From an uncultured Desulfobacterium sp. (GTDB taxonomy: Bacteria; Desulfobacterota; Desulfobacteria; Desulfobacterales; Desulfobacteraceae), in NCBI GenBank assembly GCA_937124525.1, contig CAKZLA010000369.1, positions 1-13,379 on the forward strand: 13,379 nucleotides of DNA, in the 5' to 3' direction. This document shows, in pieces, positions 1 through 7,016 of this stretch. Each line of letters begins with the position of its first letter. The stretch's first letter is position 1. The notes beneath the pieces are model-generated. The model made no database searches. It was not told the origin of the DNA and saw nothing but the letters and a program-made list of their open reading frames with translations. The position numbers and the translations under genes were made by a program.

Positions 1-402
1 ATTTTTGGCACGCAAGGGAAAAATATGTCCCGGCCGAGATAAGTCGGACGGCTTGGCATTATCTGCGATTGCTGTTAGAATTGTTTTTGCCCGGTCTGCG
101 GCCGAGATACCTGTAGTCACACCGTTGCGGGCTTCAATGGAAACTGTGAAGCCTGTCTGAAATCGGGATTGATTATCATTCACCATTAACGGCAATTCCA
201 GAGACTTGCATTTTTCATCGGTCATGGACAGGCAGATCAGCCCCCTGCCGTATGTAGCCATAAAATTAATAGCTTCAGGGGTTACAGCCTCAGCAACCAT
301 GGTCAGGTCCCCTTCATTTTCCCGGTTTTCATCGTCCACCAGGATAACCATCTTACCTTCCTGTAAATCCTTAATTACTTTTTCAATTGTTATTAATGGC
401 AT
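1..402 (-). CDS. ribB: 3,4-dihydroxy-2-butanone 4-phosphate synthase, RibB or N-terminal part of RibBA (partial)
   Basis: Converts ribulose 5-phosphate to 3,4-dihydroxy-2-butanone 4-phosphate plus formate in riboflavin synthesis. The 134 visible codons begin [10 protein letters not shown] and carry the family hallmarks: the metal-binding acidic loop [11 protein letters not shown] at residues 21-31, the SAADRAKT segment and the PGHIFPLRA motif with its conserved His near the cut end. The 3' end lies beyond base 1, so a stand-alone RibB cannot be told from a RibBA fusion with GTP cyclohydrolase II. I chose the ATG at 402-400 because GGGAG at 416-412 lies 9 nt upstream; the in-frame ATG at 411-409 directly abuts that GGGAG. 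No ribD or ribE precedes it, so it is not inside a classical rib operon here. It could help supply flavin for the FAD enzyme at 7017-8399, but that is speculation. Confidence 0.93.
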   Translation of the reverse strand, partial: MPLITIEKVIKDLQEGKMVILVDDENRENEGDLTMVAEAVTPEAINFMATYGRGLICLSMTDEKCKSLELPLMVNDNQSRFQTGFTVSIEARNGVTTGISAADRAKTILTAIADNAKPSDLSRPGHIFPLRAKN

Positions 403-491
403 GATATTCATCTCCCGATTTATTTAAAAAAGATACATTCCAATGATTCGAACCGTTTTTGGTTTGACATTAAACCCTGTTGTTGCATAAA

Positions 492-537
492 ATTATACTC
501 GATTTTTTTCAGATAGCCCGTACTTAGCCTGTACTTA
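492..537 (-). promoter_or_regulatory. possible activator-dependent promoter of the riboflavin gene
   Basis: On the minus strand TATAAT at 497-492 is a perfect -10 box, but the -35 position (about 520-515, CGGGCT) does not match TTGACA. Two direct repeats, CC(C/T)GTACTTA as written on the plus strand, lie at 517-526 and 528-537. They have an 11-bp period and cover the -35 region; AGATAG at 511-516 and CTATCT at 538-543 frame them as an inverted repeat. This fits a regulator bound on one face of the helix at a weak -35. Only the sequence pattern is seen; the role is inferred. I found no FMN-riboswitch consensus between this site and the gene. Confidence 0.35.
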
Positions 538-570
538 CTATCTATGGAGCTTTTGGCAATCAAACCCTAT

Positions 571-589
571 AATCCACCAACGGTGGATT
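571..589. repeat. perfect 8-bp hairpin between ferredoxin and riboflavin gene
   Basis: AATCCACC at 571-578 and GGTGGATT at 582-589 form a perfect stem with a 3-nt loop. It lies about 100 nt beyond the stop of the first ferredoxin and could mark the end of that operon. There is no T-run on either side, so it is not a canonical intrinsic terminator. It could equally be an operator. Confidence 0.45.
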
Positions 590-685
590 CAGTAAAATCT
601 TGATTTTGGCCTTGAGACTCCACAATGACAATGCTTTTGAAAAATTATCGAAAAAGTTTATGCAACGTTAAAGTAAACAGTGCTT

Positions 686-973
686 CTAAAAAACGGTTGT
701 AGTAGCTTCAACATAGATAGCCTCCCGCGGGCACGTTATTACACATATTCTACAGTTCGCGCATGCCGTTGTATGATACTTGAAAACATTTTCTATTTGT
801 TCCACATTATCAACTCTATCTTCCATTGGATGGGGATAATCTTTTTTGTTATCCTTTTGAAGTAGACTGGTGGTGCACGCTTTTGCGCACAGACCACAAC
901 GTCTGCATATGTCATGGTCGATTATTATTACTTTCTTTATATCGTGTACCGCTGCCTTAGCTACCTTTACCAT
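686..973 (-). CDS. 2[4Fe-4S] dicluster ferredoxin (operon with CoA-transferase)
   Basis: A 95-residue soluble electron carrier predicted to bind two [4Fe-4S] clusters. Cluster motif 1 uses Cys23, 26, 29 and 33 (CRRCGLCAKAC); motif 2 uses Cys71, 74, 77 and 81 (CANCRICVITCP). The 37 residues between the motifs are longer than the linker of minimal clostridial ferredoxins and include PHPMEDR and EQI..V.KY patches. Those patches and the same 37-residue spacing recur in the ferredoxin at 8903-9223, so the two are paralogues. The first motif ends CT rather than the usual CP. I chose ATG 973-971 because GGGGAG at 986-981 lies 7 nt upstream; the longer start at 988 would contain that ribosome site. 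The gene begins 21 nt after the CoA-transferase stop and is probably the last of its operon. Its partner enzyme is not identified. Confidence 0.9.
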   Translation of the reverse strand: MVKVAKAAVHDIKKVIIIDHDICRRCGLCAKACTTSLLQKDNKKDYPHPMEDRVDNVEQIENVFKYHTTACANCRICVITCPREAIYVEATTTVF

Positions 974-994
974 TACATTTCTCCCCATTTTCTA

Positions 995-2230
995 TCATGC
1001 TGATTTTTTTGGTGCCCTTTTGATATACCCGTCACCGATAATTCCCCCTGCCATCATGGCTTCAATGGTATTTTTTTGAATTCCCAACTCTGTCAATATC
1101 TCCTCTGTATGTTGACCTTTGAACGGCGGCGGCAATTCAGATAGTGCCTCATATTCGCCATATTTAATAGGGTTGCCCGGAACATGGATTTTCCCCGCTG
1201 TTGCATGATCGTATTCAACCAGCATATGTCTTGCTTTTGTATTCGGACTTCCACAAATTTCGGGCACCTCAAGAATCGCAGCCACAGGAATGCGTGCATC
1301 CCGCAGCATGCTTACCATCTCTTTGAGTTCATAGGATTTCATCCACTCGTTGATCATCTGGGTCATTTCTTCGATATTCTCCATTCGGGCTGCGTTGGAG
1401 TTGAATTTCCCATGGGTTGCCATTTCAGGCTTTCCCATCAAATCACACAGATTTCCCCACAATTTTTCATTGGATGCAACAACACAGACGAAACCATCCT
1501 TGCAGGTGTATACATCGTAGGGGCCTCCGTCCGGATGCCGGCTTCCCTGGCGTTTGGGCGACCGGCCGCAGATGGTGTAGGCAGGTACATTATTCTCAAG
1601 GCAAGTAAAAATACAGTCCACCAGGGAAACATCCACATGCTGCCCCTTGCCGGTACGGTTCCTGTATAGCAAGGAACCCAGCAAACCGATGGCACCATAA
1701 AGACCGGCTATGACGTCTCCCAGGGAAGATCCCACCCGTAAAGGCATATCCGGATATCCGGTAATGCTCATCAGCCCCCCCATTGCCTGGGCCAGCATGT
1801 CGTAGCCGGGCAAACTGCTCAGGGGGCCATATTGGCCGAATGCGGAGATGGAAAGGTAGATGACGTCATGCGTCACTTTTTTACATGCCTTATAGCCAAT
1901 ATTGAGTTTATCGGCCACACCCGGTGCAAAATTTTCAATGACGATGTCTGCGTCTTTGACCAGAGAATAAAAAATTTCCAGCGCTTTTTTTTCCCTCAGA
2001 TTCAGCTCAATACTTCTTTTTCCCCGATTCAAACCAATGAAGTAAGTGGATTCTTCGGTTCCAGGGGCAAAGGGGGGCCAACTTCTTTCATTCGAATTTG
2101 GACCTGCATCTTCTATTTTAATGACCTCAGCCCCTTGATCGGCAAGGATCTGTGTACAGAACGGCCCGGTATAAACTCTTGTTAAGTCAACAATTTTTAT
2201 GCCTTCCAATATTTTAATTTGGTCAGCCAT
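995..2230 (-). CDS. CaiB/BaiF family (type III) CoA-transferase
   Basis: A 411-residue class III CoA-transferase that moves CoA from an acyl-CoA donor to a free carboxylic acid without ATP. It shows the family start (LEGIKIVDLTRVYTGPF near residues 8-24), the LNRGKRSIELNL segment, the NF(A)PG patch near 100-104 and the catalytic Asp144 in GYDMLAQAMGG, which forms the acyl-aspartyl anhydride. The C-terminal VPGNPIKY..(x)n..LPPPFKGQHTEEIL block is also typical. ATG 2230-2228 is preferred over a TTG twelve bases upstream because GGAGGG at 2240-2235 serves the ATG. It lies 35 nt after the thiolase and 21 nt before the ferredoxin. It probably activates the acid fed into the thiolase branch. The family covers oxalate, carnitine, benzylsuccinate, bile acid and other substrates, so specificity cannot be read here. 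Confidence 0.93.
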   Translation of the reverse strand: MADQIKILEGIKIVDLTRVYTGPFCTQILADQGAEVIKIEDAGPNSNERSWPPFAPGTEESTYFIGLNRGKRSIELNLREKKALEIFYSLVKDADIVIENFAPGVADKLNIGYKACKKVTHDVIYLSISAFGQYGPLSSLPGYDMLAQAMGGLMSITGYPDMPLRVGSSLGDVIAGLYGAIGLLGSLLYRNRTGKGQHVDVSLVDCIFTCLENNVPAYTICGRSPKRQGSRHPDGGPYDVYTCKDGFVCVVASNEKLWGNLCDLMGKPEMATHGKFNSNAARMENIEEMTQMINEWMKSYELKEMVSMLRDARIPVAAILEVPEICGSPNTKARHMLVEYDHATAGKIHVPGNPIKYGEYEALSELPPPFKGQHTEEILTELGIQKNTIEAMMAGGIIGDGYIKRAPKKSA

Positions 2231-2265
2231 TTTACCCTCCAAAACGTTTAAAGATCAGATTAATA

Positions 2266-3573
2266 TTATTCCACCCAGATAATTGCCCCGGCACCCTGGG
2301 TCAAGCCACCGCAAATGGCACAAGAGGCATATCCGCCCCCCTTCTCTTTCAGTTGATAGGCGGCTGTCATCATTAACCTGGCACCACTGGATGTATTGGG
2401 ATGACCTGTTGCAATGGCACTGCCGTTAACATTGAGCTTTTTCTTAAGTTCCAAATATTTCAGATCATCATTGTCAAGGATGGCGCTGGCAGATGCTTCG
2501 GCGACCATTTCAGTATATTGGGAATTCAAAAACCGATCGTTGGAAAGAAGCTTGCAGGAAACCAGGGGAACGCAGGCAAAGGCTTCATTAATCTCAAGAA
2601 CATGCATATCATCAATTGTCAGACCGGATTGATCAAAACATTTCTTCAGTGCAAAAGCGGGAGAAACCGGCATGATTCTCGGCTGAAGCGCAATTGCAGA
2701 AGTTGTAACAACAGTGTATAAAATATCAAGCCCAAGTTTTTCTGCCGTTTCTCTGGTCATGATAATTTGAGCAGCAGCCCCATCATTCATTCCCGGTGCA
2801 TTTCCAGCGGTGCAGGTGGGGTTGTTAAAAACAGGTTTCAATTTAGATAGGGCTTCAATTGAGATATTTGCACGGTATTGTTCATCAATATCCAATGCGT
2901 GTTCCGATATGATATTACCTCTTTTATCCTTCTTCTGAAGGGTAAGCGGAACGATCTCGTTTTTGAAAAAACCCCGATCATGGGCCTTGCCGTAATTGGC
3001 ATGACTGGCAAAGGCAAGTTCGTCCTGTTCCTGTCTTGATATGCCGTATTCAACCGCCACTTCACCGGAATCCACCGCCACCGGGGCAAAATCTTTGTAC
3101 CCCAAAGGAATGATGGGATCTTCCACCTTAAAATCGCTATGTCTTCGGCCTTCCCAACGAATATCCCGAAGCAAAAAAGGGACTGTGCTGAAGCTTGTGG
3201 CACCGCCGGTCATTACGATTTCGGCCTCTTTGAGCCGGATACTTCTGGCTCCGTACTTGACGCTGCTCATGGCGCTGGTACAGGCTTGGTCAAAATACAA
3301 GGAGGGTGTTTCTGCCGGGATCCCGGCTTTTATCAAGCTTTGCCTTGCAATCACCGGGGTATAGGGGTCCTTGCAATTGGTGGTATCTCCACACCCCCAC
3401 CAGACTTCATTGATTTTCTCAGGTGCAAGATCAATACGTTCCAGGGCATTTTGCATGGCAATGGCACCCAGATCGTAAATATCGATATCCCTCATTGAAC
3501 CGCCAAATCTTCCGTAGGGTGTCCTAACAGCGCTGACGACAACAATATCCTCATTATTTTTTTGAAATGTCAT
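2266..3573 (-). CDS. thiolase (acetyl-CoA acetyltransferase-like) with an extra segment before the GHP motif
   Basis: A 435-residue thiolase, predicted to cleave a 3-ketoacyl-CoA with CoA to acetyl-CoA and a shortened acyl-CoA, or the reverse. It has the N-terminal VVVSAVRTPYGRFGG block, nucleophilic Cys98 in DQACTSAMSS, NEAFA at 329-333, His391 in ATGHPNTSSGAR and the second active-site Cys421 in CAICGGLTQGAG, so it should be active. Between NEAFA and GHP there are about 56 residues, roughly 35 more than in common acetoacetyl-CoA thiolases, and GHP is followed by NTSSGAR rather than the usual (I/L)GASGAR. The start ATG 3573-3571 has AAGGA at 3586-3582 eight nt upstream; a longer frame reaching 3663 would overlap the SDR gene and lacks this support. 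It follows the SDR by 31 nt. The unusual loop may reflect a branched or cyclic substrate. Confidence 0.93.
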   Translation of the reverse strand: MTFQKNNEDIVVVSAVRTPYGRFGGSMRDIDIYDLGAIAMQNALERIDLAPEKINEVWWGCGDTTNCKDPYTPVIARQSLIKAGIPAETPSLYFDQACTSAMSSVKYGARSIRLKEAEIVMTGGATSFSTVPFLLRDIRWEGRRHSDFKVEDPIIPLGYKDFAPVAVDSGEVAVEYGISRQEQDELAFASHANYGKAHDRGFFKNEIVPLTLQKKDKRGNIISEHALDIDEQYRANISIEALSKLKPVFNNPTCTAGNAPGMNDGAAAQIIMTRETAEKLGLDILYTVVTTSAIALQPRIMPVSPAFALKKCFDQSGLTIDDMHVLEINEAFACVPLVSCKLLSNDRFLNSQYTEMVAEASASAILDNDDLKYLELKKKLNVNGSAIATGHPNTSSGARLMMTAAYQLKEKGGGYASCAICGGLTQGAGAIIWVE

Positions 3574-3604
3574 TGAATATATCCTTAACTCTTCTTTATC
3601 GTTT

Positions 3605-4384
3605 TTATTGCGCAACCCATCCGCCATCCACGCTGAGAATACTCCCAGTACAGTATCCAGCACCGGGAGAGGCCAGGAAAAGAGTGGCGCCTTTCAATTC
3701 GTCATCACTCCCGAATCGACCAAGCGGAATACCGTTTAATAAAACCTCCTGGCTTTTCTTCAAGGTGCCGGTGGTCATTTTTGAAGGAAACCACCCCGGT
3801 GCGAGACCGTTCACCGTAATATTGTACGGAGCCCATTTCACCGCCAGATCTTTTGTCAGACCTGCAAGCCCGGCTTTACTGGCCTGATATGCCACGGTAT
3901 CCATGACTTCTGCCGGAGCCCCCACAAAGGCGGCAAGAGACGTAACATTAATGATTCTGCCGTATTTCTGCTGTACCATGATCCGTGCCGCTTCCTGGGC
4001 CATCAACCACGAACCTGTTAAATTGACCTTTATCACCTTTTCCCAGGCTTTCAATGGATACTCAAATGAGGAAGCACCCCAGGTTGCTCCGGAATTGTTG
4101 ACCAGGATATCCACCCTGGAAAAACGTTCCAGTACGATTTTATACAATTGACTGATATCTTCAGGGTTGCCTACATCCACTTGAACGGGCAGAACATCTA
4201 TTCCCAAATCCTTTTCCATAATTTGTGCAACTTCACGGCATCGATCAATTTTTCGTGCCGCTAAAACCAGATTGGCCCCGGCCTCCCCCAAGGCATAAGA
4301 CATCTGCAAGCCGATGCCTGAAGCCCCTCCGCTAACAATGGCCACCTGACCACTTAAATCAAACAAGTTTTTGATGGATTTCAT
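3605..4384 (-). CDS. short-chain dehydrogenase/reductase (SDR), probable NAD(P)-dependent alcohol/ketone oxidoreductase
   Basis: A 259-residue classical SDR. It carries the cofactor motif SGGASGIG at 18-25 (Thr replaced by Ser at the first position), NNSG at 96-99, structural Asn121, catalytic Ser149, and Tyr166 with Lys170 in YQASK; the C-terminus SVDGGWVAQ is typical. After the second beta strand comes LAARKIDRC, where the Arg-Lys pair hints at NADP(H) preference without proving it. Start ATG 4384 has AAAGG at 4396-4392 seven nt upstream. It lies between the 3-hydroxyacyl-CoA dehydrogenase and the thiolase, so the operon has two different dehydrogenases. One may act on a ring or chain carbonyl and the other on the CoA-bound 3-hydroxyl. 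A transposed repeat (4423-4554) fills most of the gap to the upstream gene. Confidence 0.92.
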   Translation of the reverse strand: MKSIKNLFDLSGQVAIVSGGASGIGLQMSYALGEAGANLVLAARKIDRCREVAQIMEKDLGIDVLPVQVDVGNPEDISQLYKIVLERFSRVDILVNNSGATWGASSFEYPLKAWEKVIKVNLTGSWLMAQEAARIMVQQKYGRIINVTSLAAFVGAPAEVMDTVAYQASKAGLAGLTKDLAVKWAPYNITVNGLAPGWFPSKMTTGTLKKSQEVLLNGIPLGRFGSDDELKGATLFLASPGAGYCTGSILSVDGGWVAQ

Positions 4385-4422
4385 AATTTCGCCTTTATTT
4401 CATTATATTGCTTCATCTCTAT

Positions 4423-4554
4423 TAATACCTTCACCAATTTTATTTTGGCTTCAGTTTCAACCCGTATATTGTGATTTTATTAGTTGTGTTGGCACAATCT
4501 ATGGTGCTTTAATTGCTAAATTTCAAATCGACTTTAAATTTGGCGAAGGTATTG
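4423..4554. mobile_element. MITE-like element, copy A, with 5-bp target duplication
   Basis: A 132-bp non-coding element between the 3-hydroxyacyl-CoA dehydrogenase and SDR genes. Its ends are inverted repeats: TAATACCTTCACCAAT on the left, and on the right the reverse complement of CAATACCTTCGCCAAAT. It is flanked by perfect TCTAT direct repeats at 4418-4422 and 4555-4559. Its reverse complement aligns over its whole length with the element at 12968-13098 at roughly 64% by hand, best at both ends. No reading frame is evident, so movement would need a transposase supplied elsewhere. Removing it and one TCTAT would leave a gap of only about 43 nt, so it apparently landed inside an existing operon. 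Confidence 0.82.
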
Positions 4555-4564
4555 TCTATCGGTT

Positions 4565-5413
4565 TTACTTGTATGTGTAAAAACCCTGACCTGACTTCTT
4601 TCCTAACAGTCCTGCCTGTACCCTTTTTTTCAATAATGGATGGGGCTTATACTTGTCACCGAAATCTCTGGCCATGGTCTCCATTCCGTGCATTGCAATC
4701 TCTGCCCCTACCAGGTCCAGAAGGGTACAGGGTCCCATGGGGTGGCCGGCACAAAGCCGCATGGCCTTATCAATATCTTCAGGCAAATTCCCTTCCTGAA
4801 CCAGTTGCACCGCCTCATTCATCAGCACATCCAGAAGTCGACTAACAATAAAGCCTGCGTAATCCACGGCAACGGCAGGATCTTTTCCAAGTTTTTCGAT
4901 ATATCCCATGGTTAACCCCATGGTCTCATCAGAGGTCAGTTGGCCACGGATAACCTCCACACCCTTCATGAGGGGTACCGGATTCATGAAATGTATGCCC
5001 ACTGTCTTTTCACCCCTTTGGATGGCTCCGGAAATTTCAGTTACCGGAATTGCCGAAGTATTGGTGCCGAGTATGGTATCCGGCTTACAGTACTTATCAA
5101 ATTTTGAAAACATCTCTTTTTTCAATTCAAGATTTTCAAACACACACTCCATGAGAAGATCAACATCTGAACATGTTTCCGGCAGGTCTGTGGTGGTTTT
5201 AATCCGGGCAAGCGTTTCGTCCTTTTCTGACGAAGTCATTTTTGATTTTGACACCATTTTTTCAAGACTTCTTCCGATGGCGGCCATTGCTTTTTCCAGG
5301 GCATTTTCCGAGATATCGTTTAATACAACCGAATAACCGGCTGCTGCGCTCACCTGGGCAATGCCAAGCCCCATGGCACCGGCACCGACAACTGCTACTT
5401 TTTCTATATTCAC
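4565..5413 (-). CDS. 3-hydroxyacyl-CoA dehydrogenase (3-hydroxybutyryl-CoA dehydrogenase type)
   Basis: Oxidises an (S)-3-hydroxyacyl-CoA to the 3-ketoacyl-CoA with NAD(P), feeding the thiolase of the same operon. The 282-residue length is usual for single-domain-pair Hbd/PaaH proteins. It shows the Rossmann motif GAGAMGLGIA at 10-19, GTNTSA with Ser120, catalytic His141 in GIHFMNPVPLMKGVEVI and its partner Glu153, then the C-terminal dimerisation domain with GPCTLLDLVG and the end GKKSGQGFYTYK. The start is GTG at 5413-5411: the overlapping ATG at 5415 is followed at once by TGA, and AAAGGAG at 5426-5420 is 6 nt from the GTG. It is the first gene after the sigma-54 promoter at 5652-5667, with a leader of about 230 nt. 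The exact acyl chain is unknown. Confidence 0.94.
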   Translation of the reverse strand: MNIEKVAVVGAGAMGLGIAQVSAAAGYSVVLNDISENALEKAMAAIGRSLEKMVSKSKMTSSEKDETLARIKTTTDLPETCSDVDLLMECVFENLELKKEMFSKFDKYCKPDTILGTNTSAIPVTEISGAIQRGEKTVGIHFMNPVPLMKGVEVIRGQLTSDETMGLTMGYIEKLGKDPAVAVDYAGFIVSRLLDVLMNEAVQLVQEGNLPEDIDKAMRLCAGHPMGPCTLLDLVGAEIAMHGMETMARDFGDKYKPHPLLKKRVQAGLLGKKSGQGFYTYK

Positions 5414-5651
5414 ATTGTACTCCTTTCATACGCACCCAAGGATTGCATGATGTTTTAAGCATCTTGGCGAACCTCACAACACCTTTACTCAACTCGGATG
5501 GATTGCGATCCATATATAAATAAATCCATTTGATACAATCGCTTCATTTGATTTTTTCGTTTATACTCGATGATCCGATTTTTTTGCTTTGCATTAAAGA
5601 TTGCAAATCCCCATACTATCAAGTTATACGATTTCTCACTTATCGAATAAA

Positions 5652-5667
5652 AGCAATGATCATGCCA
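5652..5667 (-). promoter_or_regulatory. sigma-54 (-24/-12) promoter of the hbd-SDR-thiolase-CoA transferase operon
   Basis: Read on the minus strand this is TGGCATGATCATTGCT. It has the invariant GG (5666-5665) and GC (5654-5653) separated by exactly ten bases, compared with the consensus TGGCACG-N4-TTGCW. Transcription would begin near 5642 and enter the gene starting at 5413. A nearly identical promoter with identical flanks lies at 9728-9743. Sigma-54 promoters need an enhancer-binding ATPase; its probable site is 5786-5838. Confidence 0.82.
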
Positions 5668-5785
5668 TATGCCTTAAAATTCTAAAAAGGGATAATATTT
5701 CCAGCCAACACGCCATTTATATTAAAAAAAAAGATAGTCATGATTACAAACAAAAAAATATAATGAAACCTCTTTCCGTTAAATC

Positions 5786-5838
5786 GTTCTAAAATAGAAC
5801 AACAAATAACGATGAATATGTATTGTTGTGGTACGATT
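5786..5838 (-). promoter_or_regulatory. putative enhancer-binding-protein site (UAS), copy 1
   Basis: It contains a perfect palindrome GTTCTA-AAA-TAGAAC at 5786-5800, then AACAAC and a later GTGGTACGATT segment. It aligns without gaps to 9999-10051 with 39 of 53 positions identical. It sits about 120 bp upstream of the sigma-54 promoter, a usual distance for an activator site. The similarity is seen directly; the activator role is inferred. Confidence 0.6.
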
Positions 5839-5883
5839 CTTTTTCTACAGGCAGCGCTTAATTTTATACTTTGCAAACTGCCA

Positions 5884-5917
5884 TGGGCAGACCTGGTTTT
5901 ACACCAGGGCCTGCCCA
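5884..5917 (-). terminator. hairpin ending the flavoprotein-hydrolase transcript
   Basis: TGGGCAG-A-CCTGGT (5884-5897) pairs with ACCAGG-GC-CTGCCCA (5903-5917), giving 13 pairs, one small internal loop and a 5-nt apical loop, starting 37 nt past the hydrolase stop. There is no clear T-run after it on either strand, so it may act as a transcript-end stabiliser or a factor-assisted terminator rather than a textbook intrinsic terminator. Confidence 0.55.
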
Positions 5918-5953
5918 CAACAAAAATAGAAAATAGATTATAGAGAATGCTTT

Positions 5954-6877
5954 TTATTTGTAAGGCTTGATAAGATATTCACTGAGAAAAGACTTTTGAG
6001 CATTTGCTACCACTTCAAGTTTTGTCATATCCTTGTAAAGGGTCATGTGAGACGTTTTGGGGATGACATGCAGCTTTTTGCGCTGGGACTTAATCTGACG
6101 AAAGGCTTCGATCTCAAGATCCCACAGGGTGATGTTATCAGCCTCGGCAACAGTCATAAAGGTTGGAGTATTCACAATTCTGGACACGTAAGGAAATACC
6201 GTATAAGCCAGCAACAATTCCCCTGACTCGATGGTGTTCCAATGCTCATGCAAGGGTGCCCTGGTATTTTTGTGCTCCATGAAAACGGTCTCGATTTCCG
6301 GATAAGGCCAGATACTCATCACTGTCTCAGGCGTCTGTGTGGAAAAGGCCATGGTTTCGCCGTCATTTTGCTCAAGATATCTTTTTCTTCTGTCATCAAG
6401 CATGAGCTGCTGATAATCCTCGAACCGCCGCTCTCCATGTGAGCGGGTCATGTTTTCATACCCATCGACAACCGGGATTGTCGAGATAATACCTTTAACT
6501 CGTGGATCCAAAGCTCCGAGGATCAGTACATGACCGCCGCTGTAGGAGATGCCCCACACCGCAATACGATCTGAGTCAATCTCTGGAAGCGTCTCAGCGA
6601 AACTGATGGCATTTCTGTAATCTTCAATCTGACGCCACGGATGGATATGCTGCCGCGTATGACCGTCGCTGGCACCCAGAGTACGATAATCAAACATCAA
6701 AGCCGCAAACCCCTCTTTCACGAAAGCTTCGGCGTAATCCGGCATGACGATCTCCTTAACATAGCACCATCCACCTGCCATAATGACAATGGGAAACGGA
6801 CCTTCCCCTTGATCGGGAGTAATGAGCGTGCCCCGGCATGTGTATCCACCACTTTTGAATTCGACGTCTTTTTGCAT
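5954..6877 (-). CDS. alpha/beta hydrolase of the dienelactone hydrolase / YcjY-like group
   Basis: A 307-residue serine hydrolase without signal peptide, so cytoplasmic. A beta-rich N-terminus (VEFKSGGYTCRGTL) leads into the alpha/beta core. The nucleophile elbow is WGISYSGGH with Ser111, the probable acid is Asp247 (AEADNIT) and the His is His277 (TSHMTLY). Large inserts between 140 and 225 would form the cap. Relatives include esterases, peptidases and carbon-carbon hydrolases that cleave beta-diketones, so in this catabolic setting hydrolysis of an ester, lactone or cyclic 1,3-dione is plausible but unproven. I chose ATG 6877-6875 with GGAG at 6890-6887 nine nt upstream; the in-frame ATG at 6892, five codons earlier, lacks a ribosome site. 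It is probably cotranscribed with the flavoprotein, whose stop lies 139 nt upstream. Confidence 0.88.
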   Translation of the reverse strand: MQKDVEFKSGGYTCRGTLITPDQGEGPFPIVIMAGGWCYVKEIVMPDYAEAFVKEGFAALMFDYRTLGASDGHTRQHIHPWRQIEDYRNAISFAETLPEIDSDRIAVWGISYSGGHVLILGALDPRVKGIISTIPVVDGYENMTRSHGERRFEDYQQLMLDDRRKRYLEQNDGETMAFSTQTPETVMSIWPYPEIETVFMEHKNTRAPLHEHWNTIESGELLLAYTVFPYVSRIVNTPTFMTVAEADNITLWDLEIEAFRQIKSQRKKLHVIPKTSHMTLYKDMTKLEVVANAQKSFLSEYLIKPYK

Positions 6878-7016
6878 TTTTTCTATCTCCATATTTTAAG
6901 GTTGCATGAATGTTAGTGGAGAGGGGCAGCCCCGTCTGGGCCTCCCCCCTGTAACACAACCCTGAACAACCGTATCAATTAATTATTTTATAATGTAAAA
7001 CGAACAATCTACGCTT

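Larger units (their letters stand above)
5414..5953. other. 540-bp regulatory spacer between two operons
   Basis: No gene is supported here. From right to left it holds the end-of-operon hairpin (5884-5917), a putative enhancer block (5786-5838), a sigma-54 promoter (5652-5667) and a long AT-rich leader ending at the ribosome site of the dehydrogenase gene. A 78-codon minus-strand frame (5682-5918) crosses these signals, has no ribosome site I can find and no recognisable family, and is not annotated. Confidence 0.7.

Noticed and set aside
403..685. FMN riboswitch before the riboflavin gene
   Set aside because: I looked for the RFN consensus segments on the minus strand and did not find them.
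1184..1669. 161-codon plus-strand frame opposite the CoA-transferase
   Set aside because: It is a shadow of a well-supported gene in the other strand, with no family features or ribosome site.
4489..4512. Plus-strand sigma-54-like TGGCAC...TGC
   Set aside because: GG and GC are 13 bases apart instead of 10, it lies inside the MITE, and no plus-strand gene follows.
5682..5918. 78-codon minus-strand frame upstream of the dehydrogenase operon
   Set aside because: It overlaps the hairpin and enhancer block, has no ribosome site and no recognisable motif.
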